A stretch of DNA of 64,000 bases from Bacteroidales bacterium (GCA_035647615.1 DASRND010000005.1:50225-114224); one strand, 5' to 3'. Shown: positions 15,837 through 24,399, numbered from the stretch's first letter. Translations and numbers: made by a program. Notes: a model not told the origin generated them from the sequence alone.

Positions 15837-16103
15837 AATACTATCTGGCTCACGCAGTTGCAAATGGCAGAGCTTTTTAAAAAAGATGTACGCACAGTCA
15901 ACGAGCACATTCTAAACGTTTACAATACCAATGAATTAGATAACGATTCAACTATCTGGAATTTCCGGATAGTTTGGAAAGAAGGGACAAGAAATGTGCG
16001 ACGTAGTATCGTACATAATAATCTAAATAAGATCAGGAATTGGAATCTCCCTACAAATTTGCTGAACCATAAGAGTTGGCAACTACAGAGGAATCCTTGG
16101 TAG
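15837..16103 (+). pseudogene. Remnant of a RhuM-family protein
   Basis: The frame reads IWLTQLQMAELFKKDVRTV then NEHILNVYNTNELDNDSTI, clearly matching the N-terminal HTH-like part of RhuM/virulence-type proteins (WLTQ-x-xMAELF ... DVRTVNEHI-x-NI). A stop codon (TAA 15834-15836) lies immediately upstream, so the true start is lost. After about 60 residues the similarity fades and the frame ends at 16103, while intact RhuM proteins run to about 330 residues. It is a decayed fragment in the gap before mgsA. RhuM genes are usually on accessory or mobile DNA. Confidence 0.6.
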
Positions 16104-16164
16104 TTCAATTTCTTCAATATTGAAAGCCTTCATTTTCCAGCGTCGGCATGACTGGAAGTTTCGA

Positions 16165-16182
16165 TTTTTGTAGTTTTGCCGG
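16165..16182 (+). promoter_or_regulatory. Candidate mgsA promoter block, shared with wzx
   Basis: TTTTTGTAGTTTTGCCGG includes TAGTTTTG (16171-16178), a TAnnTTTG element 31 bases before the mgsA start. The same 18 bases occur at 40189-40206 in front of the wzx gene. Confidence 0.45.
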
Positions 16183-16209
16183 AATTATAAAAACAAAATA
16201 TTGTAAGAA

Positions 16210-16689
16210 ATGATATCGACGGAGGTGAAAAAACAAAAGATTGCCCTGGTGGCACACGATCACATGAAACCCGACATAATGGCCTGGGTGAAATGGAATA
16301 ACAAGAAACTTTCGGGACACCAACTGATATGTACCGGAACGACCGGGCGACTGCTAAAAGATGTGCTCGACCGCGAGCTGACGGCGGAGGAGGCAGAGAG
16401 CACGCAGATGATCCGACTCAAGTCGGGGCCTCTGGGTGGCGACCAGCAGCTTGGCGCTATGATCGCCGAGGGTAACATCGATATCCTGATATTTTTCTGG
16501 GATCCCATGGAACAGCAGCCCCACGACGTGGATGTGAAGGCGTTGCTGCGGCTGGCTGTGCTGCACAATATCCCCACCGCATCCAACCGTGCCAGCGCCG
16601 ATTATCTTATTTCCTCGCCACTCTTTGGCAGCGACTACGAGCCCCTTCGCCGCGACTACCGCGAATACCTGCAGCGCTCGATTAGGTAG
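16210..16689 (+). CDS. mgsA: Methylglyoxal synthase
   Basis: The 159-residue enzyme converts dihydroxyacetone phosphate to methylglyoxal and phosphate, a bypass of lower glycolysis when phosphate is limiting. Family features seen: ALVAHDHMKPDIMAW (phosphate and catalytic His region), CTGTTGRLL, SGPLGGDQQLGAMI with the catalytic Asp, and IFFWDPMEQQPHDVDVKALLRLA. Length and order match the family. It appears monocistronic; a TAnnTTTG element precedes it. Confidence 0.95.
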   Translation: MISTEVKKQKIALVAHDHMKPDIMAWVKWNNKKLSGHQLICTGTTGRLLKDVLDRELTAEEAESTQMIRLKSGPLGGDQQLGAMIAEGNIDILIFFWDPMEQQPHDVDVKALLRLAVLHNIPTASNRASADYLISSPLFGSDYEPLRRDYREYLQRSIR

Positions 16690-16865
16690 AGCTTCATTTG
16701 TATGTGCAAAATTTCGGATTTTAATAATTGGAGCTTTTGTTGAAATTCCAAAAAACAACCAAGTAATATAGTGGAGGGAAATCAAATAGCCCAGGCGCTG
16801 AGCGAATTTGAAATTTGATTTTTGAAATTTATTTGTGATTTGGCTTCTCGTTAAATCTAATCTGA

Positions 16866-17047
16866 GGTGGCTGAGCGTCGGTTGGTGAGCGTAGCCGAAC
16901 CAAGTCGAAGCCCCGTTCGGTTTCGATCAGCTTAGGCTGTGCCTAAGTCGTTTCTGTTTTTGCAGGCTTTGCCTGTTAAAAAAAATTGATCAGAAACAGC
17001 AGGCAAAGCCAGTAAGAATAAATGTGGACGAGGATCAGCCTCCTCGA
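16866..17047. repeat. Repeat cluster in the mgsA-chitinase gap
   Basis: The gap 16690-17066 has no gene. It contains a long-type CTTCGACAAGCTCAG-family copy (16866-16912), then palindromes TTAGGCTGTGCCTAA (near 16933), CAGGCTTTGCCTG (near 16962) and GGACGAGGATCAGCCTCCTC (17026-17045). The last three belong to the same type as at 8146-8192, 54952-54998 and 61232-61252. An AT-rich stretch with repeated AAATTTG words lies at 16805-16845. Confidence 0.7.
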
Positions 17048-17066
17048 AACGCCGGTAAGAATTTTT

Positions 17067-17159
17067 TTACTTTTTCAAAAACTTAGTCTGATACCGCAGA
17101 TTGCCATCATTAATGTCCAACAGGTACATCCCGTTTTTTAGTTTGGAAATAATCCGCAC
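17067..17159 (-). pseudogene. Out-of-frame T9SS sorting-domain end of the chitinase
   Basis: In the frame next to the chitinase frame, codons from 17159 down to the stop at 17067-17069 read VRIISKLKNGMYLLDINDGN and then LRYQTKFLKK. This is an exact type A T9SS C-terminal end (KLKNGMYLLDI, KFLKK). Removing one base near 17160 would join it to the chitinase frame. So the chitinase has lost its own last 30 residues through a +1 shift. Confidence 0.8.
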
Positions 17160-18528
17160 AGTTATCTTTAAAAGGTGCCTCCACGCTTTCCCCGTTCATA
17201 TTGTAAATAAGAATCTCAGTGGGCGTCGATGGTGTTGATATATAAATCTGTTGTGAAGCCGGATTGGGAAACACCGAAATGGTGGGTGTGCCAGGAAGTG
17301 AAGGTGCATGAACCGTTGCATTAAAAACCTCATGGATGGTGTCGAGCAATTGCGTTCCCTGGATAATTCCTGATCCTGCAAAAGTTTCAACGTAGTCGCC
17401 GGTAATTTCCCAGATGATAATCCCGCCGGCATTGTGATCCTTTACATATTGCGCTTTGTAGCCCACCGAAAGGGTGTTGTCGAAGGTTACGAAAGTGTTG
17501 ATGTAATTTCCCAACAAATACGGACATTTCACTTGGTCGTCCCAATAGTAGCTGAACATATCCAAACGTTTATGAATATTATAATAAAGTGGCTGACCTT
17601 CGTCTTCCCAAAAGGTCGAGCCGTCGTATCCTGTATGGCTGCCATAAAGTTGCGTGCAGTTGGCCAGTGCCTTTCCGTAAAAAGCAATGCCCAGGTTAAT
17701 TTTTTCGGCAGGAACATTATAGGTTTCGGTAAGAAGCGTAAAAGCTCCGTCAAAACACCAAAGCGGATTGCCAATTGGAGGGTTGTAAAGGGGCGTATGG
17801 TGGTTGCTCTCTGCATCCCACGAACCGTGAAAATCGTAGGTCATTAGGTTGATCATGTCGAGCAGTGGCAGCACATTTTCCCACTCGATATTGTCCATTT
17901 TATCTGCGGTAGCACCAAAGCATGAAGTCAATAGATAATCCTGTCCGGTTTGATTTCCCAATGCGTCGAGGGCCGTCCGCAGTTCCTGTAGCAAAAGTGT
18001 AAAATTTACCTTATCAGCAGGTGTTCCGCCCTGAGGCGCGTAGCCCGGATATTCCCAGTCGAGGTCGATGCCGTCGAAATGATAGGTTTGGATGAGGCTG
18101 ATGCAGTGCATCACAAAGGTTTGTCGTTTTGTGGGGTTGGCAGAAATTGCCGGAAATTTATCGGAGCAAGTCCAGCCCCCGATGGATGGCACCACTTTTA
18201 CTCCGGCCTGGTGCGCCAGATAAGGCAGGCTGCGGGTAGAATCGTGGGTTTGCACCGGCCACCAGATCGTAGGCCCCAGCAACAGGTTCTCGTCGGCCCA
18301 GCTATCCGTCGATTCGATGCTTCCATCGTCCAATGGTCTGAAGAATGCATAATTGATCACGGTGTATTTTTCGTAATACAACGCTTCCGGATTGATGAGC
18401 TGGTTGCGGTCGTACCACTGCCAGTTGGGATAATAACCAACAAGGTTTTTGTTGTGCTGAGCAATAGCGGGAGTTGCTAAAAGTAGCGTTGCGATAAAGA
18501 GCGGTAGCCAAGTTAAAGAACGCTTCAT
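17110..18528 (-). CDS. Secreted GH18 chitinase with frameshifted T9SS sorting domain
   Basis: From the ATG at 18528 the protein has a signal peptide (about 23 residues, ending PAIAQ) and one glycoside hydrolase family 18 barrel, residues 28-400. The catalytic motif is DGIDLDWE with acid Glu159; SIGGW (115-119) is the second GH18 signature, and MTYDFHGSWD and IIWEITGDY are further conserved strands. Such enzymes cleave chitin or related beta-1,4-GlcNAc polymers. A type A T9SS domain begins at ISVFPNPASQQIY but leaves frame near 17160 and ends with an unrelated 15-residue tail. The intact end is present in the next frame. The protein is probably active but may not be secreted across the outer membrane, unless this is a sequencing error. 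A longer upstream frame to 18801 overlaps rfbD and is not used. Confidence 0.88.
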   Translation of the reverse strand: MKRSLTWLPLFIATLLLATPAIAQHNKNLVGYYPNWQWYDRNQLINPEALYYEKYTVINYAFFRPLDDGSIESTDSWADENLLLGPTIWWPVQTHDSTRSLPYLAHQAGVKVVPSIGGWTCSDKFPAISANPTKRQTFVMHCISLIQTYHFDGIDLDWEYPGYAPQGGTPADKVNFTLLLQELRTALDALGNQTGQDYLLTSCFGATADKMDNIEWENVLPLLDMINLMTYDFHGSWDAESNHHTPLYNPPIGNPLWCFDGAFTLLTETYNVPAEKINLGIAFYGKALANCTQLYGSHTGYDGSTFWEDEGQPLYYNIHKRLDMFSYYWDDQVKCPYLLGNYINTFVTFDNTLSVGYKAQYVKDHNAGGIIIWEITGDYVETFAGSGIIQGTQLLDTIHEVFNATVHAPSLPGTPTISVFPNPASQQIYISTPSTPTEILIYNMNGESVEAPFKDNCADYFQTKKRDVPVGH

Positions 18529-18635
18529 AGCATGTCGATTTATTTTTGTTTTAATGATCGGGCAAACATAGTAATAAATGGGTTCGTGGCGGGAGGGAAA
18601 GATAATCATCCCGGTAGCAATGGAGTAAATATTTG

Positions 18636-19505
18636 CTATTGGCTTTTTAGCAACTTTCCGATACAACGTTCCAGACTTGTCCGCCAGTGGGGGATTGTAA
18701 TTCCGAAGGTTTGTTTTATTTTTTCTTTGGCCATCACGCTGTACATCGGGCGGGGCGCCGGCAGCGGATATTCGGAGGTGCGAATGGGTTTGACGTTGCA
18801 CGTAATGCCCACCAGTTCATGGATTGCCACCGTAAAGTCGTACCAACTGGCAACGCCTTCGTTGGAATACTGAAATATTTCGGGCTGTGTGAGCTTATCA
18901 AATTCAGGCAGTAGACAGAGAAGGGCATCTGCCAAATCGCCGGCATAAGTTGGCGTTCCAATCTGATCGTACACCACGCCAATCTCTTCGCGTTCTTTCC
19001 CCAGCCTTATCATCGATTTCATAAAGTTGCTGCCGTATTCGGAATAGAGCCACGAGGTGCGCACCACTACGCTTTTTTTATTTAGCGAAAGCGCCTGTTG
19101 CTCGCCGGCATATTTGGAACGTGCATAAGCCGAAACGGGATTTGGTATTTGCTCTTCGCTGATAGGGTGGTAGCTGGTGCCGTCGAAAACATAGTCGGTG
19201 GAGACGTGTACCAAAAGTGCTTTGGCTCCGGTCGCGGCGCGCGCCAGATTCCCCACGGCTTCGGCATTGAGCAGATTGGCCACCTGCGGTTCACTCTCGG
19301 CACGATCCACCGCGTTGTAGGCGGCAGCATTGATGATGCAATGAATGTCCAGCTTCTTTACCATTTGCGCTACGGCTTGCTCATCGGTGATGTCGAGTTC
19401 GTCGATATCTGTAAAATGAAAATGATATTGCGGAAAGCTGCCGGCAATTTCCCTGAGTGAGTTTCCCAACTGTCCGTTGCTGCCGGTAACCAATATGTTA
19501 TGCAT
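18636..19505 (-). CDS. rfbD: dTDP-4-dehydrorhamnose reductase-like enzyme
   Basis: The 289-residue short-chain dehydrogenase reduces dTDP-4-keto-L-rhamnose to dTDP-L-rhamnose. The NADPH loop is GSNGQLGNSL (residues 8-17); DITD, NAAAYNAVDRAE and HVSTDYVFDG follow; the catalytic pair is Y-x-x-x-K in AYARSKYAGE; the C-terminus has RP and W-x-x-SL elements. rfbA, rfbB and rfbC are not in the window, so substrate supply must come from elsewhere, or the true substrate may be a related nucleotide sugar. The gene starts 5 bases after the UDP-xylose synthase gene, so the two form an operon. Confidence 0.9.
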   Translation of the reverse strand: MHNILVTGSNGQLGNSLREIAGSFPQYHFHFTDIDELDITDEQAVAQMVKKLDIHCIINAAAYNAVDRAESEPQVANLLNAEAVGNLARAATGAKALLVHVSTDYVFDGTSYHPISEEQIPNPVSAYARSKYAGEQQALSLNKKSVVVRTSWLYSEYGSNFMKSMIRLGKEREEIGVVYDQIGTPTYAGDLADALLCLLPEFDKLTQPEIFQYSNEGVASWYDFTVAIHELVGITCNVKPIRTSEYPLPAPRPMYSVMAKEKIKQTFGITIPHWRTSLERCIGKLLKSQ

Positions 19506-19510
19506 AATTT

Positions 19511-20458
19511 TTATAGGTTTTTTGTATCAATACTTTTAAAATATTCGATGGTTTTTGTAAGTCCCTCACGCAATTGAGTCACAGGTTTCCATCCAAGCTC
19601 TTTGAAGGCCAGCGTAATATCGGGTTGGCGTTGCAGCGGGTCGTCGCTGGGAAGGGGCTCGTAAACGATTTTTGATGAGGAACCCGTTAGCTCGATAACC
19701 AGCAAAGCCAGTTGCAGGATGGTAAACTCGTTTGGGTTGCCGGTGTTGACGGGGCCGGTAAGATGTTTCGGTGAGTTCATCATGCGAACCATGGCTTCTA
19801 TCAGATCGTCCACATAGCAGAAGCTGCGCGTTTGCGAGCCGTCGCCATAGATGGTGATGTCTTTGCCGTTGAGCGCCTGCACGATAAAGTTGGAAACTAC
19901 GCGGCCATCGTTGGGGTGCATCCGCGGGCCATAAGTATTAAAGATGCGCTGTATTTTGATATCGACACCATTTTGGCGATGGTAGTTTACCATGAGCGCT
20001 TCGGCGCAGCGCTTGCCTTCGTCGTAGCAGGCACGAATGCCGATGGGATTCACATGTCCCCAGTAGCTTTCCGTTTGCGGATGTTCTTCCGGGTCGCCGT
20101 AAACCTCGCTTGTTGAAGCCTGCAATATGGTGGCGCGTGTGCGTTTGGCCAGCCCCAGCATATTGATGGCGCCCATTACGCTGGTTTTTATGGTTTTGAT
20201 GGGATTGTACTGATAATGGATGGGCGAGGCGGGACACGCCAGGTTGTAGATCTGTTCCACTTCGATAAAAAATGGCATCGTCACATCATGGCGCACCAGC
20301 TCAAAATAAGGATTCTTCAGCAAGTGAACCACATTTTGCTTTTGGCCTGTAAAATAGTTGTCCAGACAAATTACTTCGTTGCCATCGGCCAGCAGTCGCT
20401 CGCAAAGGTGCGACCCCAAAAATCCGGCGCCACCCGTTACCAGTATTTTCTTTTTCAT
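19511..20458 (-). CDS. uxs: UDP-glucuronate decarboxylase (UDP-xylose synthase)
   Basis: The 315-residue extended SDR enzyme converts UDP-glucuronate to UDP-xylose and CO2. The NAD loop is [10 protein letters not shown] (9-18). [21 protein letters not shown] and [14 protein letters not shown] are signatures of the UXS subfamily, the latter including the active-site Ser and Glu; RACYDEGKR holds the catalytic Tyr and Lys. It sits between ugd, which makes its substrate, and rfbD, giving a coherent nucleotide-sugar unit. Confidence 0.93.
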   Translation of the reverse strand: MKKKILVTGGAGFLGSHLCERLLADGNEVICLDNYFTGQKQNVVHLLKNPYFELVRHDVTMPFFIEVEQIYNLACPASPIHYQYNPIKTIKTSVMGAINMLGLAKRTRATILQASTSEVYGDPEEHPQTESYWGHVNPIGIRACYDEGKRCAEALMVNYHRQNGVDIKIQRIFNTYGPRMHPNDGRVVSNFIVQALNGKDITIYGDGSQTRSFCYVDDLIEAMVRMMNSPKHLTGPVNTGNPNEFTILQLALLVIELTGSSSKIVYEPLPSDDPLQRQPDITLAFKELGWKPVTQLREGLTKTIEYFKSIDTKNL

Positions 20459-20553
20459 TGAAATGTGTTTTTATTAACTTTTAAATGTTGATGGAAAAGC
20501 GCCAAAATTATGGCTAAAGAAAAGCATCGATTAATCATAGCGACATGTTTCCG

Positions 20554-21885
20554 TTATTTCTCAACGGGATTTCCCATCCCGATGCTGAAGTATTCAAATC
20601 CCTGTTTATGTATTTCTTCGGGTTCGTAAACGTTTCGTCCATCGAAGATCAGGGGCTTGGTCATGAGTTTTTTCATCACCGTGAAATTCGGAAATCTAAA
20701 CTCACGCCATTCGGTTACCAGCAGCAATGCTTCGGCATCTATCAGCGCTTCGTACTGATCTTTTGCATAGGTAATGTCTTCACCGATGCGGCGTTTTGCC
20801 TCTTCCACTGCTACCGGGTCGTAGGCAATCACCTCGGCGCCGGCTTCCAGTAATTTTTCGATAATTACCAGCGAAGGAGCTTCGCGCATATCGTCGGTTT
20901 GTGGCTTAAATGACAATCCCCAAATGGCAATCTTTTTACCTTTGAGCTTTCCGTCGAAATAGCGGTATAGCTTTTCGAAAAGCACTGATTTTTGCGAGGT
21001 GTTCACCTCTTCCACAGCTTTCAGCACACGCAGATCATATCCGTTTTGTTCGGCAGTTTTTATCAGAGCTTGTACATCTTTTGGGAAGCACGATCCACCG
21101 TATCCTATTCCGGGATAGATAAACTTTTTGCCGATGCGCGAATCGCTGCCGATGCCTTTGCGCACCATGTTGACGTTGGCACCTATGATCTCGCACAAGT
21201 TGGCGATGTCGTTCATAAAGCTGATTTTGGTAGCCAGCATGGCATTGGCGGCATACTTTGTCATCTCAGCCGAAGGCACGTCCATGATGATGATAGGATG
21301 GCCGTTGAGGGTAAAGGGTTTGTATAAACGGCTCAATATTCCTTCGGCTTTTTCTGAATCCACACCAACAACTATGCGGTCGGGTTTGAGGAAGTCCTCG
21401 ATGGCAGCGCCTTCTTTGAGAAACTCGGGGTTGGAAGCTACGTCGAAAGGAATGGTAACGCCGCGTTTGTCGAGCTCCTCGTTGATGGCCTGTTTCACCT
21501 TGGCAGCGGTGCCCACCGGCACGGTGCTCTTGGTAACGATGAGGATGTAGTCGGTCATATTTTTGCCCACCTCTCGTGCTACATCAAGCACGTATTTAAT
21601 GTCGGCGCTGCCGTCTTCCTCGGGAGGGGTGCCTACTGCCGAAAAGATAACATCCACTCCGTCGATTGTGCTGGCCAGATTGGTCGAAAAATGCAGGCGT
21701 CCTTTTTCCACGTTGCGATCTACCATGTCTTCAAGACCAGGCTCATAGATAGGGACGATACCTTTTTTCAGCCCTTCAATTTTTTGTTCGTCAATATCAA
21801 CACAAGTCACATCAATTCCTACCTCGGAAAAGCAAGCGCCTGTTACCAATCCAACGTAACCAGTACCAACAATAGAGATTTTCAT
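20554..21885 (-). CDS. ugd: UDP-glucose 6-dehydrogenase
   Basis: The 443-residue enzyme oxidises UDP-glucose to UDP-glucuronate with two NAD. The Rossmann loop GTGYVGLVTG is at residues 7-16. The catalytic Cys lies in GYGGSCFPKDV, the Lys/Asn ring in FMNDIANLCE, and SFKPQTDDMREAPS is in the C-terminal domain. First gene of the minus-strand set ugd, uxs, rfbD (95-base gap to uxs). Confidence 0.95.
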   Translation of the reverse strand: MKISIVGTGYVGLVTGACFSEVGIDVTCVDIDEQKIEGLKKGIVPIYEPGLEDMVDRNVEKGRLHFSTNLASTIDGVDVIFSAVGTPPEEDGSADIKYVLDVAREVGKNMTDYILIVTKSTVPVGTAAKVKQAINEELDKRGVTIPFDVASNPEFLKEGAAIEDFLKPDRIVVGVDSEKAEGILSRLYKPFTLNGHPIIIMDVPSAEMTKYAANAMLATKISFMNDIANLCEIIGANVNMVRKGIGSDSRIGKKFIYPGIGYGGSCFPKDVQALIKTAEQNGYDLRVLKAVEEVNTSQKSVLFEKLYRYFDGKLKGKKIAIWGLSFKPQTDDMREAPSLVIIEKLLEAGAEVIAYDPVAVEEAKRRIGEDITYAKDQYEALIDAEALLLVTEWREFRFPNFTVMKKLMTKPLIFDGRNVYEPEEIHKQGFEYFSIGMGNPVEK

Positions 21886-22224
21886 GTTTTGTTTTATTTT
21901 AAGATTTCTATGTTAATGCTTTTTTCAAAGTTGGTAAAAGTACTAAGAATGATTAAAATACACTGTTTTGTAGAGAAAATGGTCGACGGAAGGTAAAAAG
22001 AAGTCGCAGGTTGTAACTTGAAATTACGAATTACGATTACCCTGCGGTGGGTGGTTGCTGTGGTTTCGGTGGCTCTGGTGGCTGAGCGGAGCCGAAGCCA
22101 GATTGTCGAAACCAGCTTGTCAAAACTAACAGGCTGAAGGGGGCGATCGAATTTGTAGAAACGCCAGATCGGGCGTCTGTATTAAATGACAATGTAGAAA
22201 TTGAATTTGGAATGATGGTCGGAG
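21886..22224. other. Repeat-bearing gap upstream of ugd
   Basis: No gene seen. A CTTCGACAAGCTCAG-family copy lies at 22077-22114 (GGTGGCTGAGCGGAGCCGAA and following). Near 22158 a short hairpin ACGCCAGATCGGGCGT resembles a common small Bacteroidota repeat. The 110 bases next to ugd are AT-rich and should hold its promoter, but no clear TAnnTTTG element was found on the minus strand. Confidence 0.55.
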
Positions 22225-22338
22225 TTATAGAAAGATTGCCAGTGAAAAAAACAGGAGGGCGATCATTAAAATGATTCCTGCAGAGATGATGAAGCCGCGC
22301 AACAGGCGTTTGCGGATAGATTTTTCGTAGTGATCCAT
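22225..22338 (-). CDS. Possible 37-residue single-pass membrane protein
   Basis: From the ATG at 22338 a short frame encodes MDHYEKSIRKRLLRGF followed by one hydrophobic helix (IISAGIILMIALLFFSLAIF). An AGGGGA ribosome-binding sequence sits about 8 bases upstream, which argues for translation. It lies 49 bases downstream of the DNA glycosylase gene on the same strand and could be co-transcribed. The positive-inside rule suggests a cytoplasmic N-terminus. No homologue is recognised, and so short a frame could be chance. Confidence 0.4.
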   Translation of the reverse strand: MDHYEKSIRKRLLRGFIISAGIILMIALLFFSLAIFL

Positions 22339-22387
22339 TTCGTTCCCCTTTCGATAAAAAGATAGAACAACAAGACGGCAGAGTAGT

Positions 22388-23077
22388 TTATCGACTGTTG
22401 GAAAGTTCACATCTTTTAAGAGTAGTCAAATATTTATTAATGTAATCATCCAGCGATTTGCGGCGATATTGCATCACAAAGCGCGGGTGTTCCAGCGGCA
22501 CTATTTCTTCGAAGAGTTGCAGCTCGTCGTTGAGTCGGTTCAGGAACTTGTAGTTTTCGCCGCCTCCAATGCAAATGGCGCTGCGACGTCCCGCACCAAA
22601 AGCCAATTGTTCCTGCAGCGTAGTTTGGATAAATGGCAGCACCAGCTGCTTAAATGCTGGTTCGTCGTAATAGTTGACGTTTTTGCCGGCACGTGTAAAC
22701 CCCAGCGGCGAAACGGCCGTGAAATAAAACTTGCTGTAAAAGGCTTTGGCGCCCCCCATGGCGTCGATCACCTGATAGATAAACTGCGAGCTAAGCTCGT
22801 GCTTTTTGTCGAAGTCGTTAACAATCCCGCATTTTGTTTCGAGATGAATGGGATCGGTAAATGATATTCCCGTTATGCCGGCTCCAAAGCGCCCAGGGTT
22901 GATTCCCAGCAGAAAAGTGCGAGGGTTGTTGTCGTCGAAAAATTGTTTGTAAAACTGCGTCACCATCCGCATCACCGCCTTGTCGCGGAAAGGATTCATC
23001 ACAGCCACGTCGCTGCCGGGCAGTTCCAGTTGTAGTTGCTGATGAAATCGGATGGCCTTGTCGGCAAATGTTTCCAT
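22388..23077 (-). CDS. SMUG2-type uracil-DNA glycosylase family protein (DUF4918)
   Basis: The 229-residue protein belongs to the uracil-DNA glycosylase superfamily, SMUG2/DUF4918 branch, which starts base-excision repair of deaminated bases. Motif 1 is LLGINPGRFGAG, containing the catalytic Asn; motif 2 is HPRFVMQYR near the C-terminus, with the conserved His. SPLGFTRAGKNVNYYD in the middle is also typical. It appears to be transcribed alone, or with the small membrane-protein frame downstream. Confidence 0.85.
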   Translation of the reverse strand: METFADKAIRFHQQLQLELPGSDVAVMNPFRDKAVMRMVTQFYKQFFDDNNPRTFLLGINPGRFGAGITGISFTDPIHLETKCGIVNDFDKKHELSSQFIYQVIDAMGGAKAFYSKFYFTAVSPLGFTRAGKNVNYYDEPAFKQLVLPFIQTTLQEQLAFGAGRRSAICIGGGENYKFLNRLNDELQLFEEIVPLEHPRFVMQYRRKSLDDYINKYLTTLKRCELSNSR

Positions 23078-23130
23078 AGGTCAGATGTTTTTGTTGATTA
23101 ATAAACCCCGTTTTCTGGATGTTTGTTGTT

Positions 23131-23169
23131 CCCTTCGACTACGCTGATTTCGACAAGCTCAACCACCAC
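23131..23169. repeat. CTTCGACAAGCTCAG-family repeat, inverted orientation
   Basis: CCCTTCGACTACGCTGATTT continues as CGACAAGCTCAACCACC, the opposite orientation to the copies at 14.8 and 16.9 kb. It lies in the 475-base gap between the glycosylase and the activase gene (both 5' ends face this gap). Confidence 0.7.
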
Positions 23170-23352
23170 AGGGCGAGTGTTGTTCGTAGGTAATAAAGTT
23201 TCACAGTGTTACTCAGTGTAGAAAACGTGTTACACTTTGTAACTATAGAGAGTTTTTCGCCTTCGTTATTGCCGACTGTGGGCTGATGACTGAAGCCTGC
23301 AATTTAGAATCAATAAAAATTACATCGTTTCATCCCGCTTGTAAAAATGTTA

Positions 23353-23453
23353 TAATTTTGTAGCTCAACTTTTTAATGATGAAAAAGCAAAATTTCCACT
23401 TGTGTCTTTATCACAAATTCGGCAAAGGCCTCTATGAATGCTGGATGTTTTGA
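23353..23453 (+). promoter_or_regulatory. Candidate promoter and 25-codon leader frame before the glycyl-radical operon
   Basis: TAATTTTG at 23353-23360 fits the TAnnTTTG element. An ATGATG at 23376 opens a 25-codon frame (MMKKQNFHLCLYHKFGKGL, then YECWMF) ending at TGA 23451-23453. About 100 bases separate it from the activase start. A hairpin AGGCTGAC...GTTAGCCT lies at 23521-23543, directly before that start. The frame could be a leader peptide or simply a transcribed untranslated region; no homologue is known to me. Confidence 0.35.
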
Positions 23454-23552
23454 TCCTTGCAGCCTTAACACGTCTATTTTCTTGTTACAAAATATTCACC
23501 AAAAACTTTTTTAAAACAAAGCAGGCTGACTTTATCGTTAGCCTGATGTTGC

Positions 23553-24350
23553 ATGATGGAAGGTTTAATTTACGACATAAAGCGTTTTGCATTGCACGAC
23601 GGGCCGGGCATCCGCACCACGGTGTTTCTCAAAGGTTGCCCGTTGCGCTGCTGGTGGTGCCACAATCCCGAGAGCCAATTGGCAGCTCCGGAGACAGACA
23701 CGATCGTCACGAAGCTGGATGAGATCAGTCACAGCCGCAGGCATACCATGGGCTACCGCGCCACCACCGAAGCGGTGATGGCGATTATCGACAAGGAAGC
23801 TATTTTTTATGATGAGTCGGGTGGGGGAATTACTTTTAGTGGCGGTGAGCCTTTGATGCAGCCGGAATTTCTTAAACAGATGCTCCGACGTTGCAAAGAT
23901 CGAGGCTACCATACAGCAGTAGATACCAGCGGGCATGCTCCATGGGAAACCCTGAAAGAAATATTGCCTTTCACCGATCTATTTCTTTACGATCTGAAGC
24001 ATCACGATGACGAACTGCACCAGAAATACACCGGCGGATCGTTACAGCTTATCCTTGAAAATCTGGGCCGGCTCGCCCAAAAGCATCAAAACATCATCAT
24101 CCGCATTCCGGTGGTGCCGGGCATTAACGACAGCAAAGCCGACAACGAAGCTTTCGCTAAAATCATTACGGAATTGGGCAGCATCCGCCAGGTGCATCTT
24201 TTGCCTTTTCACAATATGGCGCAGCACAAATACGCGCGTTGGGGAAAGGAGAACCGACTTAACGGCCTCGAAAATTTAGAAAGAAATGATCTTTTGCCGG
24301 CAAAAGAATTTTTCGAAGCAAGAGGTTTTCAAGTAACCATCGGCGGGTAG
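23553..24350 (+). CDS. Glycyl-radical enzyme activating protein (radical SAM)
   Basis: The 265-residue radical SAM enzyme abstracts a hydrogen from a glycine of its partner, here the product of the next gene. The [4Fe-4S] motif is CPLRCWWC (C-x3-C-x2-C), followed by TFSGGEPLMQP (SAM binding), DTSGHAPWETL and PVVPGINDS. Unlike many activases of dehydratase-type enzymes, the segment after the first cluster is short and has no extra Cys, so the ferredoxin-like two-cluster insert is missing; in this it is closer to PflA. It starts ATGATG at 23553 and lies 49 bases before its partner. Confidence 0.92.
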   Translation: MMEGLIYDIKRFALHDGPGIRTTVFLKGCPLRCWWCHNPESQLAAPETDTIVTKLDEISHSRRHTMGYRATTEAVMAIIDKEAIFYDESGGGITFSGGEPLMQPEFLKQMLRRCKDRGYHTAVDTSGHAPWETLKEILPFTDLFLYDLKHHDDELHQKYTGGSLQLILENLGRLAQKHQNIIIRIPVVPGINDSKADNEAFAKIITELGSIRQVHLLPFHNMAQHKYARWGKENRLNGLENLERNDLLPAKEFFEARGFQVTIGG

Positions 24351-24399
24351 CGTCGCCGGTGCATGTTTATTTTTTTATTAATAAAAAACGACAAAAACG

